Below are positions 1 through 6,144 of a stretch of DNA of 9,034 bases, one piece after another. The stretch lies in contig JANTHH010000117.1 of assembly GCA_024762485.1 (NCBI GenBank), forward strand, positions 1-9,034. Direction: 5' to 3'. The notes beneath the pieces are model-generated. The model did not search any database. It saw only the letters and a list, made by a program, of their open reading frames with translations, and was not told the origin of the DNA. The DNA is from Chromatiales bacterium. GTDB lineage: Bacteria; Pseudomonadota; Gammaproteobacteria; Chromatiales; Chromatiaceae. A program made the position numbers and the translations under genes. Numbering within the stretch: the stretch's first letter is position 1; every line of letters begins with the position of its first letter.

Positions 1-587
1 GCCACGCCTGCGGTGATGTGCACCACCACGCCGCCGGCGAAGTCATACAGGCCCATGCTGCCCAACCAGCCGCCACCCCAGACCCAGTGGGTCACCGGCA
101 CATAGACTGCCAACAACCACAGCCCACTGAACAGCAGCACCGCGGAGAATCTCATACGCTCGGCAAAGCCGCCGATGATCAGCGCCGGGGTGATGATCGC
201 AAAGGTCATCTGGAACAGCATGAACAGCGCCTCAGGGATATCGCCAGACAGGGTGTCGCGCCCCACGCCCGCCATCAGCACCCGACTGAAGTCACCGAGG
301 TAGGCACCCCCCTCGCCAAAGGCCAGGCTGTAGCCCACCACCAGCCAGAGGATGGAGGACATGCCGCCGATGGCGAAACACTGCATCAGGATCGACAGCA
401 CGTTCTTGCTGCGCACCAGACCGCCATAGAAAAGAGCCAGACCGGGAAGGGTCATGAACAGCACCAGGGCGGTGGAGGTCAGGATCCAGGCGGTGTTGCC
501 GCCGCTCATCTGCACGGTCTCTGCCATCGCACCCGCGGGCAAAATCCCCGCCAGCGCAACCAGCGCTTTATGACTCCAGCTCTTCAT
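1..587 (-). CDS. amt: Ammonium transporter Amt, N-terminal ~195 codons (3' end outside window)
   Basis: Inner-membrane channel-like transporter for ammonium. The reading frame runs from an ATG at 587-585 to the window edge without a stop; about half of a usual ~400-430 residue Amt is present. Residues 1-22 look like a cleavable signal peptide (Lys-rich start, Ala/Leu core, AMA before the cut), as in E. coli AmtB. Known AmtB key positions are seen at the same precursor numbering: the Phe gate F129 in QMTFAIITPA, W170 in WVWGGG, D182 in YDFAGG and the pore histidine H190 in VVVHI. The family hallmark FAERMRFSAV is at 141-150. A GAGGA ribosome site lies about 10 bases before the ATG. The 5' region carries a sigma-54 promoter and NtrC-type sites, so expression probably rises under nitrogen limitation. 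No glnK precedes it here; whether one follows cannot be seen. Family assignment is firm; the symbol amt versus amtB is a naming choice. Confidence 0.95.
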   Translation of the reverse strand, partial: MKSWSHKALVALAGILPAGAMAETVQMSGGNTAWILTSTALVLFMTLPGLALFYGGLVRSKNVLSILMQCFAIGGMSSILWLVVGYSLAFGEGGAYLGDFSRVLMAGVGRDTLSGDIPEALFMLFQMTFAIITPALIIGGFAERMRFSAVLLFSGLWLLAVYVPVTHWVWGGGWLGSMGLYDFAGGVVVHITAGV

Positions 588-655
588 AACTCGGATTTCC
601 TCAGAAGCAGTAATTGTTATCGATCAGGAATACGCAAAAACAGACGCATCTTTCT

Positions 656-671
656 AGCACAATATGTGCCA
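656..671 (-). promoter_or_regulatory. Sigma-54 (RpoN) promoter of amt
   Basis: On the minus strand the sequence is TGGCACATATTGTGCT. This fits the sigma-54 consensus TGGCAC-N5-TTGCW with one mismatch (G for the first T of TTGC) and has the invariant GG and GC dinucleotides at correct spacing. Transcription would start near 645, giving a leader of about 58 bases before the amt start codon. Sigma-54 control of amt genes through NtrC is established in enterobacteria; here it is inferred from sequence. Confidence 0.8.
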
Positions 672-683
672 CATATTGGTGCA
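667..683. promoter_or_regulatory. Possible NtrC-like site overlapping the amt -24 element
   Basis: TGCCACATATTGGTGCA matches the NtrC dyad TGCACC-N5-GGTGCA at 10 of 12 defined positions (right half perfect, left half 4 of 6). It overlaps the -24 box of the sigma-54 promoter, so a protein bound here would compete with polymerase rather than activate from a distance. It may be a low-affinity regulatory site, or a chance product of the promoter's own GTGCCA sequence. Confidence 0.4.
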
Positions 684-732
684 TAATAAATCAATAAGTT
701 AGCGAGACATTCTTGCCGTTAAAAGCCAAATT

Positions 733-749
733 GGCACCGATTTGGTGCA
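733..749. promoter_or_regulatory. NtrC binding site 1 (strong dyad)
   Basis: The sequence GGCACCGATTTGGTGCA contains a perfect GCACC-N5-GGTGC dyad, the core of the known NtrC (GlnG) consensus TGCACC-N5-GGTGCA; only the outermost left base differs. Its centre (741) lies about 96 bases upstream of the predicted amt start point near 645, a normal enhancer distance for a sigma-54 promoter. Confidence 0.75.
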
Positions 750-763
750 CTGGAGTGGCTTTC

Positions 764-780
764 TGCACCATTGGAATACA
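764..780. promoter_or_regulatory. NtrC binding site 2 (weak half-match)
   Basis: TGCACCATTGGAATACA has a perfect left half (TGCACC) and a degenerate right half (3 of 6). Its centre (772) is 31 bases from that of site 1, about three helical turns. This resembles the paired enhancer sites of E. coli glnAp2, where two sites about 32 bp apart bind NtrC cooperatively. The spacing makes it more credible than the right half alone would. Confidence 0.55.
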
Positions 781-786
781 TGCGGA

Positions 787-820
787 CAATAAAAAACCGG
801 CTCCCAAGACGGGGCCGGTT
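787..820 (-). terminator. Rho-independent terminator of the sucC-sucD-orf64 unit
   Basis: Read on the minus strand, 820-811 pairs with 804-795 as a 10-bp stem (one T-G pair) closed by a 6-base loop and followed at once by a run of six T then ATTG. This is a textbook intrinsic terminator for leftward transcription. It lies about 100 bases after the orf64 stop codon and just upstream of the NtrC sites, insulating the amt promoter from sucCD read-through. Confidence 0.88.
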
Positions 821-921
821 GAATTGAAGATCAATCACAAGGGGGGAGTCTGCAAACCACAGCCACCGTGCGGCGGTGTCTGCGATTCACGTAAATAGAC
901 CACTCTCCCTATGAAAAAGTT

Positions 922-1116
922 TCAGCGATCCCGCCCCTCGTTCGCGTAAGACACACCCCGCTCGGCCAGCCAATGCCGGAACCGCTCGATCTTTGCCTCC
1001 AGCGAGCAGGTCGGCGGCAAGGCATCCAGGTAATGGCCATAGGCCTCGCGCAGGGCCAACTGCTCATCGGGACCGAGATCATCCCAGGCCCGTAGTCCGC
1101 TATCTTTCGCGCTCAT
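922..1116 (-). CDS. Small hypothetical protein, translationally coupled to sucD
   Basis: A 64-residue protein that I do not recognise. The case for it being real is context: its ATG overlaps the sucD stop as ATGA, the same 4-bp arrangement as between sucC and sucD, and an intrinsic terminator follows about 100 bases after its stop. The protein is soluble-looking and probably helical. It has an acidic N-terminal half (AWDDLGPDEQLALREAYGHY), then a basic, aromatic stretch (IERFRHWLAERGVSY at about 43-57). There is no signal peptide and no membrane segment, and the single Cys makes a metal site unlikely. Upstream bases give only a poor ribosome site, so translation probably depends on ribosomes finishing sucD. 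It could be a small partner of the synthetase or an unrelated passenger; no function is assigned. Confidence 0.7.
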   Translation of the reverse strand: MSAKDSGLRAWDDLGPDEQLALREAYGHYLDALPPTCSLEAKIERFRHWLAERGVSYANEGRDR

Positions 1117-1988
1117 TGCCCGTCCAGGATCTCTGCAAGCGCCCGGCCGATATCGGTCACCGCCCGCACCGTGCTGACACCGGCCGCCTCCAGTGCGGCG
1201 TATTTCTCTGCCGCCGTGCCCTTGCCGCCGGCGATGATCGCCCCGGCATGACCCATGCGCTTGCCCTTGGGTGCCGCGACACCGGCGATATAGGCGACCA
1301 CCGGCTTGCTGACATGGGCCTGGATATACTCGGCGGCCTCTTCCTCGGCGCTGCCGCCGATCTCGCCCACCATGACGATGGCCGCTGTCTGCGGGTCAGC
1401 TTCGAACAGTGCCAGCGCCTCGATGAAGCTCATGCCCGGGATGGGGTCGCCACCGATACCGATGCAGGTGCTCTGCCCCACCCCGAGCGCGGTGGTCTGT
1501 TCCACCGCCTCGTAGGTCAACGTGCCCGAGCGGGAGACCACGCCGACCTTGCCCGGCCGGTGGATGGCGCCGGGCATGATGCCGATCTTGCATTCACCCG
1601 GGGTGATGATGCCCGGACAGTTGGGGCCGATCAGCCGGGCACCGGCCGCCCGCACCACCTCGCGCGTCTCCAGCATGTCCAGGGTGGGGATGCCCTCGGT
1701 GATGCAGACGATCAGGCCGATGTCGGCATCCACCGCCTCGAGGATGGCATCCTTGCAGAAAGGCGCCGGCACGTAGATCACCGAGGCATCGGCCGCAGTC
1801 GCCGCCACGGCCTGCTTGACCGTATCGAATACCGGCAGCCCCAGATGTTGCTGGCCACCCTTGCCCGGCGTGACGCCGCCAACCATCTTCGTGCCGTAGG
1901 CGATCGCCTGCTCCGAGTGGAAGGTGCCCTGTTTTCCGGTGAAGCCCTGGCAGATGACCCTGGTGTTCTTGTCGATCAGCACGCTCAT
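1113..1988 (-). CDS. sucD: Succinyl-CoA synthetase (ADP/GDP-forming) alpha subunit
   Basis: Cytoplasmic TCA-cycle enzyme subunit that binds CoA and carries the phosphorylated histidine; with SucC it interconverts succinyl-CoA and succinate with nucleotide phosphorylation. At 291 residues it matches the family (E. coli 289). The Rossmann-type CoA-binding region is at 1-125, with GFTGKQG at about 15-21 and GPNCPG at 121-126. The ligase half contains the active-site histidine H247 in KRMGHAGAII, equivalent to His246 in E. coli. The start ATG (1988-1986) overlaps the sucC stop as ATGA and has a strong AAGGAGG ribosome site at 2002-1996, seven bases upstream and inside the sucC end, which fixes the start. 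The 3' end overlaps orf64 in the same way. Confidence 0.98.
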   Translation of the reverse strand: MSVLIDKNTRVICQGFTGKQGTFHSEQAIAYGTKMVGGVTPGKGGQQHLGLPVFDTVKQAVAATAADASVIYVPAPFCKDAILEAVDADIGLIVCITEGIPTLDMLETREVVRAAGARLIGPNCPGIITPGECKIGIMPGAIHRPGKVGVVSRSGTLTYEAVEQTTALGVGQSTCIGIGGDPIPGMSFIEALALFEADPQTAAIVMVGEIGGSAEEEAAEYIQAHVSKPVVAYIAGVAAPKGKRMGHAGAIIAGGKGTAAEKYAALEAAGVSTVRAVTDIGRALAEILDGQ

Positions 1989-3157
1989 CGGCCCGCCTCC
2001 TTCACTGCCTCGACGATGCGCCGGGTGGCCTCCTCGAGACCCGCCGCAGCGGTGATCGCCAGTCCGCTGTCATTGAGTATCTGCAACCCCCGTTCGGCGT
2101 TGTTGCCCTCCAGACGCACCACCACGGGCACATCGATACCAACCTCCTTCACCGCGCCGACGATACCCTCGGCGATCATGTCGCAGCGCACGATGCCGCC
2201 GAAGATGTTCACCAGGATGCCCTTCACCTTGTCGTCCGAGAGGATGATCTTGAACGCCTCGGCGGTACGTTCCTGGGTGGCGGCGCCACCGACGTCGAGG
2301 AAATTTGCGGGCTCGCCGCCGTAGAGCTTGATCAGGTCCATGGTGGCCATGGCAAGCCCGGCACCGTTGACCATGCAGCCGATGTCACCATCGAGCGAGA
2401 TGTAGTTGAGATCCCACTCCTTGGCGCGCAGTTCACGCGGGTCCTCCTGACCGGGATCGTGCAACGCCTGCAGATCCTTGTGGCGGTAGAGCGCGTTGTC
2501 GTCGAGGTTGATCTTGGCATCCAGGCACAACAGGTCGCCGCTGCCGGTCACCACCAACGGGTTGACCTCCATCAGGCTGAGATCCTTCTCCAGGAACAGG
2601 CGGACCAGGCCACCGAGCAGGCGACTGAACTGCTTGATCTGGTCACCGGCCAGGCCCAGGCCGAAGGCGAGGTCCCGACATTGAAAGGGCTGCAGTTTGA
2701 CCAGTGGGTCGATCACCGCCTTGAGGATCTTCTCCGGGGTCTCGTCGGCGACCTTCTCGATCTCCATGCCGCCCTCGGTGGAGGCCATCACCACCACCCG
2801 CGCCAGGGACCGATCGATGACCATGCCGAGGTAGAGTTCGCGCTCGATGTCGCTCGGCGCCTCGATCAGCACCTTCTCCACCGGCTGGCCGTCGGCCCCG
2901 GTCTGGTAAGTGACCAGGCGACTGCCCAGCAGCGAGGACACTTTTTCGCGCACCGCCGCGGGATCATCCAGCAGGGCCACGCCCCCGGCCTTGCCGCGAC
3001 CGCCGGCATGAACCTGCGCCTTGACCACCCAGCGCCCGCCACCCAGCTCGTCGAGGGCGGCCGGCACTTCGGATACATCCGCCACCACACAGGAGGCGGG
3101 CACCGGGGCACCGTAATCGGCGAACAAGGCCTTCGCCTGGTATTCATGCAGGTTCAT
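1985..3157 (-). CDS. sucC: Succinyl-CoA synthetase beta subunit
   Basis: ATP-grasp subunit that binds the nucleotide and succinate in the cytoplasmic succinyl-CoA synthetase. The length of 390 residues matches the family (E. coli 388). The N-terminal ATP-grasp domain starts MNLHEYQAK and has the nucleotide-binding K46 and the GRGKAGGV stretch at 53-60. The Mg-site residues E197 and N199 (LMEVNPLVV) and D213 (LDAKINLDD) align with E. coli numbering. The C-terminal flavodoxin-like domain holds VNGAGLAMATMD (263-274) and FGGIVRCDMIAEG (319-331). An AAAGGGG ribosome site precedes the ATG. A sigma-70-like promoter lies in the 71-base gap to acuI. sucAB and other TCA genes are not adjacent, so this unit is regulated on its own. 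Preference for ADP or GDP cannot be told from the sequence by eye. Confidence 0.98.
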   Translation of the reverse strand: MNLHEYQAKALFADYGAPVPASCVVADVSEVPAALDELGGGRWVVKAQVHAGGRGKAGGVALLDDPAAVREKVSSLLGSRLVTYQTGADGQPVEKVLIEAPSDIERELYLGMVIDRSLARVVVMASTEGGMEIEKVADETPEKILKAVIDPLVKLQPFQCRDLAFGLGLAGDQIKQFSRLLGGLVRLFLEKDLSLMEVNPLVVTGSGDLLCLDAKINLDDNALYRHKDLQALHDPGQEDPRELRAKEWDLNYISLDGDIGCMVNGAGLAMATMDLIKLYGGEPANFLDVGGAATQERTAEAFKIILSDDKVKGILVNIFGGIVRCDMIAEGIVGAVKEVGIDVPVVVRLEGNNAERGLQILNDSGLAITAAAGLEEATRRIVEAVKEAGR

Positions 3158-3203
3158 ATCAACCCCTTTGTTTGCTGTTCAGACATGTCGGCGGCAGGCC
3201 GGC

Positions 3204-3232
3204 ATTGTAGGTCACGCGCCCGATGCTGTCAG
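3204..3232 (-). promoter_or_regulatory. Sigma-70-type promoter for sucC-sucD-orf64
   Basis: On the minus strand CTGACA (3232-3227) and TACAAT (3209-3204) are separated by exactly 17 bases. Each hexamer matches 5 of 6 consensus bases. The -35 box overlaps the TGA stop of acuI. A start near 3197 would give a leader of about 40 bases before the sucC ATG. The prediction is by pattern only, but this is the best sigma-70 match I saw. Confidence 0.7.
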
Positions 3233-4215
3233 AGGCGTACCAGGGTGCGGCCGGTGATGCGCGACTGCAGATAGTCCTCGAAGGCACCGGGCAGTTGCTC
3301 CAGCGTCAGCTCATGACTGACGATGTCCTCCAGCCGGGACGGTCGCCAGTCATCGGCCAGCCGCCGCCAGACCTCGTCTCGCCAGGCCGCCGGGCAATCG
3401 GCCGAGGTGACGCCGAGCAGCGCCGCACCGCGCAGGATGAAGGGCATCACCGTGGTCTGCAGCTCGATGCCGGCGGCCATGCCATAGCTGACGATGTTGC
3501 CCCAGGGTCGCACGGTGCGCGTCAGCCAGCCCAGGGTGGCACCGCCGACCCCGTCCAGCGCGCCGCCCCAACGCCCCTGTTCCAACGGCCGCTCGCCCAT
3601 CTCCAGGTCCTGGCGCAGCAGCACCTCGCTGGCGCCGAGCGACCTGAGCCAGTCGGCCTGCGCCGCCTTGCCGGTCAGCGCCACCACCTCGAAGCCCTGG
3701 TCGGCCAGCAGATTGATGGCGATGCTGCCCACGCCCCCGCTGGCACCGGTGACCAGGATCGGCCCCATGGCCGGGGACTGGTGATTGTCCAGCAGGCGTC
3801 TGAGCGCCAGACCGGCGGTGAAGCCCGCGGTGCCGAGGATCATGGCCTCACGCAGGTCCAGCCCCGCGGGCAGGGGTACCAGCCAGTCGGCGGGTACCCG
3901 GGCGATCTCGCTGAAGCCGCCGTCGTGGTCGACGCCGAAACCGAAGCCGGTCACCAGCACCTCGTCGCCGGGGTGGAAGCGGTCATCGGCGGATTCGAGC
4001 ACCGTGCCGCTGGCATCGATGCCGCCGACGCGCGGGAAGTCGCGGATGATCCGGCCGGCACCGGTGGCCGCCAGGGCATCCTTGTAGTTGATGCCGGACC
4101 AGGCGACACGGAGCACCACCTCGCCGGGCGAGAGGTCGTCGAGGGTCAGCGACTCCAGGCGGCCCTGGCTGCGACCGTCCTGCTGATGGATCCGATAGGC
4201 GGTGAATGACGGCAC
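3229..4215 (-). CDS. acuI: Acrylyl-CoA reductase (NADPH) family oxidoreductase, YhdH/AcuI type
   Basis: A 328-residue zinc-free medium-chain dehydrogenase/reductase of the YhdH/AcuI group. Characterised members reduce acryloyl-CoA to propionyl-CoA with NADPH, protecting against a toxic electrophile. Seen here: the GroES-like N-terminal half with INYKDALAATGAGRIIRDFP (42-61), typical of this group, then GGIDASG (64-70). The nucleotide-binding fold has GTAGFTAG (128-135) and VTGASGGVGS (155-164), and there is a conserved TTVMPFILRG block (254-263). No catalytic or structural zinc cysteine cluster is present. The likely start is GTG (4215-4213), preceded by GGGAG six bases upstream; E. coli YhdH begins at the same point. 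It is divergent from the thioesterase and co-directional with sucCD, with a separate promoter for the latter. The exact substrate is inferred from the family. Confidence 0.92.
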   Translation of the reverse strand: MPSFTAYRIHQQDGRSQGRLESLTLDDLSPGEVVLRVAWSGINYKDALAATGAGRIIRDFPRVGGIDASGTVLESADDRFHPGDEVLVTGFGFGVDHDGGFSEIARVPADWLVPLPAGLDLREAMILGTAGFTAGLALRRLLDNHQSPAMGPILVTGASGGVGSIAINLLADQGFEVVALTGKAAQADWLRSLGASEVLLRQDLEMGERPLEQGRWGGALDGVGGATLGWLTRTVRPWGNIVSYGMAAGIELQTTVMPFILRGAALLGVTSADCPAAWRDEVWRRLADDWRPSRLEDIVSHELTLEQLPGAFEDYLQSRITGRTLVRL

Positions 4216-4240
4216 CCTGCTCTCCCGGTAGTTGGCAAGC

Positions 4241-4255
4241 CGCTATGATATAGCG
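4241..4255. promoter_or_regulatory. Palindrome in the divergent acuI / thioesterase promoter region
   Basis: CGCTATGATATAGCG is a perfect 6-bp inverted repeat (CGCTAT / ATAGCG) around a 3-base centre. It lies 25 bases from each start codon (acuI start at 4215, thioesterase start at 4281). It contains -10-like sequences (TATGAT on plus, TATATC on minus) but no convincing -35 box on either strand. It may be an operator for both genes, or a short symmetrical -10 region; the regulator is unknown. Confidence 0.45.
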
Positions 4256-4280
4256 AATCAACCGAGGAGCCAGCCACCCC

Positions 4281-4670
4281 ATGGAACCGACCTGCCTGCC
4301 GCAAGACCGCCAAGCCACCACCCGCGTGCTCGCCATGCCCACCGACACCAATGTCGCGGGCGACATCTTCGGCGGCTGGATCATGTCGCAGATCGACATC
4401 GCCGGGGCGGTGGTGGCGCACAAGCGTGCGACCGGTCGGGTGGTGACGGTGGCGGTGAACTCGATCCAGTTTCACCAGCCGGTATTCGTCGGCGACATGG
4501 TGAGCTACTACGCCTGTGTGGAACGGGTGGGCAACACCTCGATCACCGTGAAGGTCGAGGTCTATGCAGAGCGGGATCGGGGGATTGCCGAGTGCGTCAA
4601 GGTCACCGAGGCAACCCTGACCTACGTGGCCGTGGACGAGCAGCGCCGGCCGCGCCCGGTCGACAGCTGA
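4281..4670 (+). CDS. yciA: Acyl-CoA thioesterase, YciA-type hotdog fold
   Basis: A 129-residue cytoplasmic hydrolase of acyl-CoA thioesters, the only plus-strand gene here. The single hotdog domain shows the YciA signature almost unchanged: LAMPTDTNVAGDIFGGWIMS at 17-36 followed by QIDIAG. The conserved Asp D39 in SQIDIAGAVV corresponds to the catalytic Asp44 described in the Haemophilus enzyme. GRVVTVAVNSIQFHQPVFVGD (about 52-72) is the second family block. The C-terminal TEATLTYVAVDEQRRPR also matches YciA. Family enzymes work as hexamers with broad short- to long-chain substrate range. A GAGGAG ribosome site is at 4264-4269, about 11 bases before the ATG. The stop lies 12 bases from the convergent tatC stop, with no clear terminator between them. 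Pairing with acuI suggests CoA-ester housekeeping, which is inference. Confidence 0.94.
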   Translation: MEPTCLPQDRQATTRVLAMPTDTNVAGDIFGGWIMSQIDIAGAVVAHKRATGRVVTVAVNSIQFHQPVFVGDMVSYYACVERVGNTSITVKVEVYAERDRGIAECVKVTEATLTYVAVDEQRRPRPVDS

Positions 4671-4682
4671 AGGGGCACCGCC

Positions 4683-5783
4683 TCAGTCCTCGTCCTCCAT
4701 CTGCGCGAGGATATTGCGGGCAACATTGACCTGGGAGGCATTTCCCTCCACCAGCACCTCGTGCAGCAGACGACGGGCACCATCGAGGTCCATCTCATCG
4801 CGCAGCACCATCACCCGCTCCAGCTTGGCGTCGACGGCAGCGTGGGCATCGGCGATACGCTCCTCGGCCTCCTGCGCGGCCTCCTCGGCCTCGATGCGGT
4901 CGAGTTCGGCATCCATCTCAGTCTCGGTCAGCTCCTGGAAGGCAAGATCCTCCTCGGCCTCGGCATCGGCATCGGTCTCTGACGTGGCCGTTTCCTGCTG
5001 GCTGGCTGCCGGCTGTTCCGCGCCGGCCTCCGCCTCCTCATCCTCGTCCTCATCCTTGTGGCGCACGAAGCTGCGCGAGAAGAATACCCCGACCTCGAAC
5101 AGCAGCCACATGGGCAGTGCCAGCAGGGTCTGGGAAATGATGTCGGGCGGGGTGAGAAACATGCCGACGACAAAGGCGCCGACGATGACATAGGGCCGCT
5201 TGCTGGCCATCTTCTGTGGCGTGGTGGCACCCACCCAGACCAGCAGAATGGTGGCGATGGGCACCTCGAAGGCCAGGCCGAAGGCGAAGAACAGCGCCAG
5301 CACGAAGTCCAGGTAGGCGCTGATATCGGTCATCACCGCCACGCCTTCCGGTGCCACGCTGGTGAGGAAGGCAAAGATCAGCGGAAACACCACGAAATAG
5401 GCGAAGGCCATGCCGGCATAGAACAGCAGGATGCTCGACGCCAGCAGCGGTATGGCGAGCCGTTTCTCGTGCTGGTAAAGGCCGGGGGCAATGAAGGCCC
5501 AGAGCTGGTACAGCAGGTAGGGCATGGCCAGGAACACCGCCGCCGCCAGGGTCAGCTTCATCGGCGTGAGGAAAGGCGAGGCCACCTGGGTGGCGATCAT
5601 GCTGGTGCCTTCGGGCATCGCCCTGAGCAACGGCTCGGCGACGAAGGAATAGATGTCGTTGGCGAAGTAGAACAGCCCCAGGAACAGGATCAGCACCGCC
5701 AGCACCATGTGCAGCAAGCGGTCGCGCAACTCTATCAGGTGGCTGATAAAGGGCTGCTCCTGAACCTCAGGATTTGTGCTCAT
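4683..5783 (-). CDS. tatC: Sec-independent translocase TatC with ~120-residue acidic/FimV-like C-terminal extension
   Basis: Core receptor of the twin-arginine translocase, which recognises Tat signal peptides together with TatB. Residues 1-240 form the normal six-helix TatC with cytoplasmic ends: HLIELRDRL (15-23), SPFLTPMKL (69-77), LYQLWAFIAPGLYQHEKRL (91-109, with E106 equivalent to E. coli E103), FEVPIA (172-177, with E173 equivalent to E170) and KRPYVIVGAFVVGMFLTPPD (195-214). E. coli TatC is 258 residues; this one is 366. The extra part is an acidic stretch (about 243-290, Glu/Asp/Ala-rich), a predicted charged coiled coil (about 290-320) and a terminal helical segment (about 316-363) resembling the FimV C-terminal domain. 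No frameshift is seen and the frame is continuous. The ATG overlaps tatB by 17 bases; AAGGA lies only two bases before it, a short spacing. Last gene of the his-tat unit. Confidence 0.97.
   Translation of the reverse strand: MSTNPEVQEQPFISHLIELRDRLLHMVLAVLILFLGLFYFANDIYSFVAEPLLRAMPEGTSMIATQVASPFLTPMKLTLAAAVFLAMPYLLYQLWAFIAPGLYQHEKRLAIPLLASSILLFYAGMAFAYFVVFPLIFAFLTSVAPEGVAVMTDISAYLDFVLALFFAFGLAFEVPIATILLVWVGATTPQKMASKRPYVIVGAFVVGMFLTPPDIISQTLLALPMWLLFEVGVFFSRSFVRHKDEDEDEEAEAGAEQPAASQQETATSETDADAEAEEDLAFQELTETEMDAELDRIEAEEAAQEAEERIADAHAAVDAKLERVMVLRDEMDLDGARRLLHEVLVEGNASQVNVARNILAQMEDED
4695..4838 (-). other. FimV/HubP C-terminal-like domain encoded at the 3' end of tatC
   Basis: TatC residues about 316-363 contain the pattern AKLERVMVLRDEMDLDGARR then LLHEVLVEGNASQ and ARNILAQM. 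From memory this parallels the FimV C-terminal signature (KLDLARAY-x-x-MGD-x-x-GAR-x-LLEEVLAEG-x-x-x-Q, then EAR-x-LLA), a TPR-like helix pair found at the cytoplasmic end of FimV/HubP polar proteins. In both proteins the segment would sit in the cytoplasm after a flexible acidic linker. The assignment is by eye, not by profile search. Confidence 0.6.
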
Positions 5784-6102
5784 GGTCCTTTTCCGGCGTC
5801 TCCTGGCCCTCTGCCGGTTTTACCACTGCCTCGGTCTGGCGTTTGATTTCGTCGAAATCCTTGCGGGTATCCTCGATGATCTCGTGCAGTGGATTGGCGG
5901 CCTTCTGCTGCTCGAGGATGCGGTTGAGTTCCTCGGTTTTCAGTTCCTGTTCGATATCGGCCTTGACCGAGGAGACAAAGCGCCGCCCCTTGCCGACCCA
6001 CAACCCGGCGGTGCGCGCGAGCTTGGGCAGACGCTCGGGCCCGATCACCAGCAGCGCGACCACGCCGACCACCAGCAGTTCGAGGAAACCCACGTCAAAC
6101 AT
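5767..6102 (-). CDS. tatB: Sec-independent translocase TatB
   Basis: Membrane-anchored partner of TatC in Tat signal-peptide recognition. Residues 1-20 form the single membrane helix, beginning MFDVGFLELLVVGVVALLV with the conserved intramembrane Glu at position 8, followed by the GPERLPKLART hinge and amphipathic helix (21-31) that distinguish TatB from TatA. A long charged helical region, rich in Glu and Lys, follows. At 111 residues it is shorter than E. coli TatB (171) but within the family range. It starts 42 bases after the tatA stop with an AGGG ribosome site, and its last 17 bases overlap tatC, implying coupled translation. Confidence 0.96.
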   Translation of the reverse strand: MFDVGFLELLVVGVVALLVIGPERLPKLARTAGLWVGKGRRFVSSVKADIEQELKTEELNRILEQQKAANPLHEIIEDTRKDFDEIKRQTEAVVKPAEGQETPEKDHEHKS

Positions 6103-6144
6103 TGCGACAGACCCTGATCAAAAAAGAGGATACGAGGGACAGGC

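Noticed and set aside
18..686. 222-residue plus-strand ORF, Gln/His-rich
   Set aside because: It is antisense to the clear amt coding frame and its composition (HQ, GH, QH runs) is typical of a shadow of a GC-rich membrane-protein gene.
732..747. Possible plus-strand sigma-54 promoter beginning TGGCAC
   Set aside because: The required GC dinucleotide at -12 is missing, no gene lies downstream on the plus strand, and the NtrC dyad explains the sequence better.
713..898. 61-residue plus-strand ORF with Cys-Pro-rich end
   Set aside because: It lies over the NtrC sites and the terminator, has no ribosome site, and its Lys-Pro-Gly run is the terminator stem translated.
993..2324. 443-residue plus-strand ORF
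   Set aside because: Fully antisense to sucD and sucC; Arg/His/Asp-rich composition with no family signature.
3223..4209. 328-residue plus-strand ORF mirroring acuI
   Set aside because: The opposite strand encodes a complete AcuI/YhdH protein with all family motifs; the Gln/His/Gly-rich plus-strand product is a shadow.
4671..4682. Bidirectional terminator between the convergent thioesterase and tatC genes
   Set aside because: Only 12 bases separate the stops and I found no stem with T-run reaching into either gene end.
4683..5057. Idea that the TatC tail results from a frameshift into another gene
   Set aside because: The frame is continuous, codon use stays similar, and the tail ends in an ordered helical segment with a stop just before the convergent gene.
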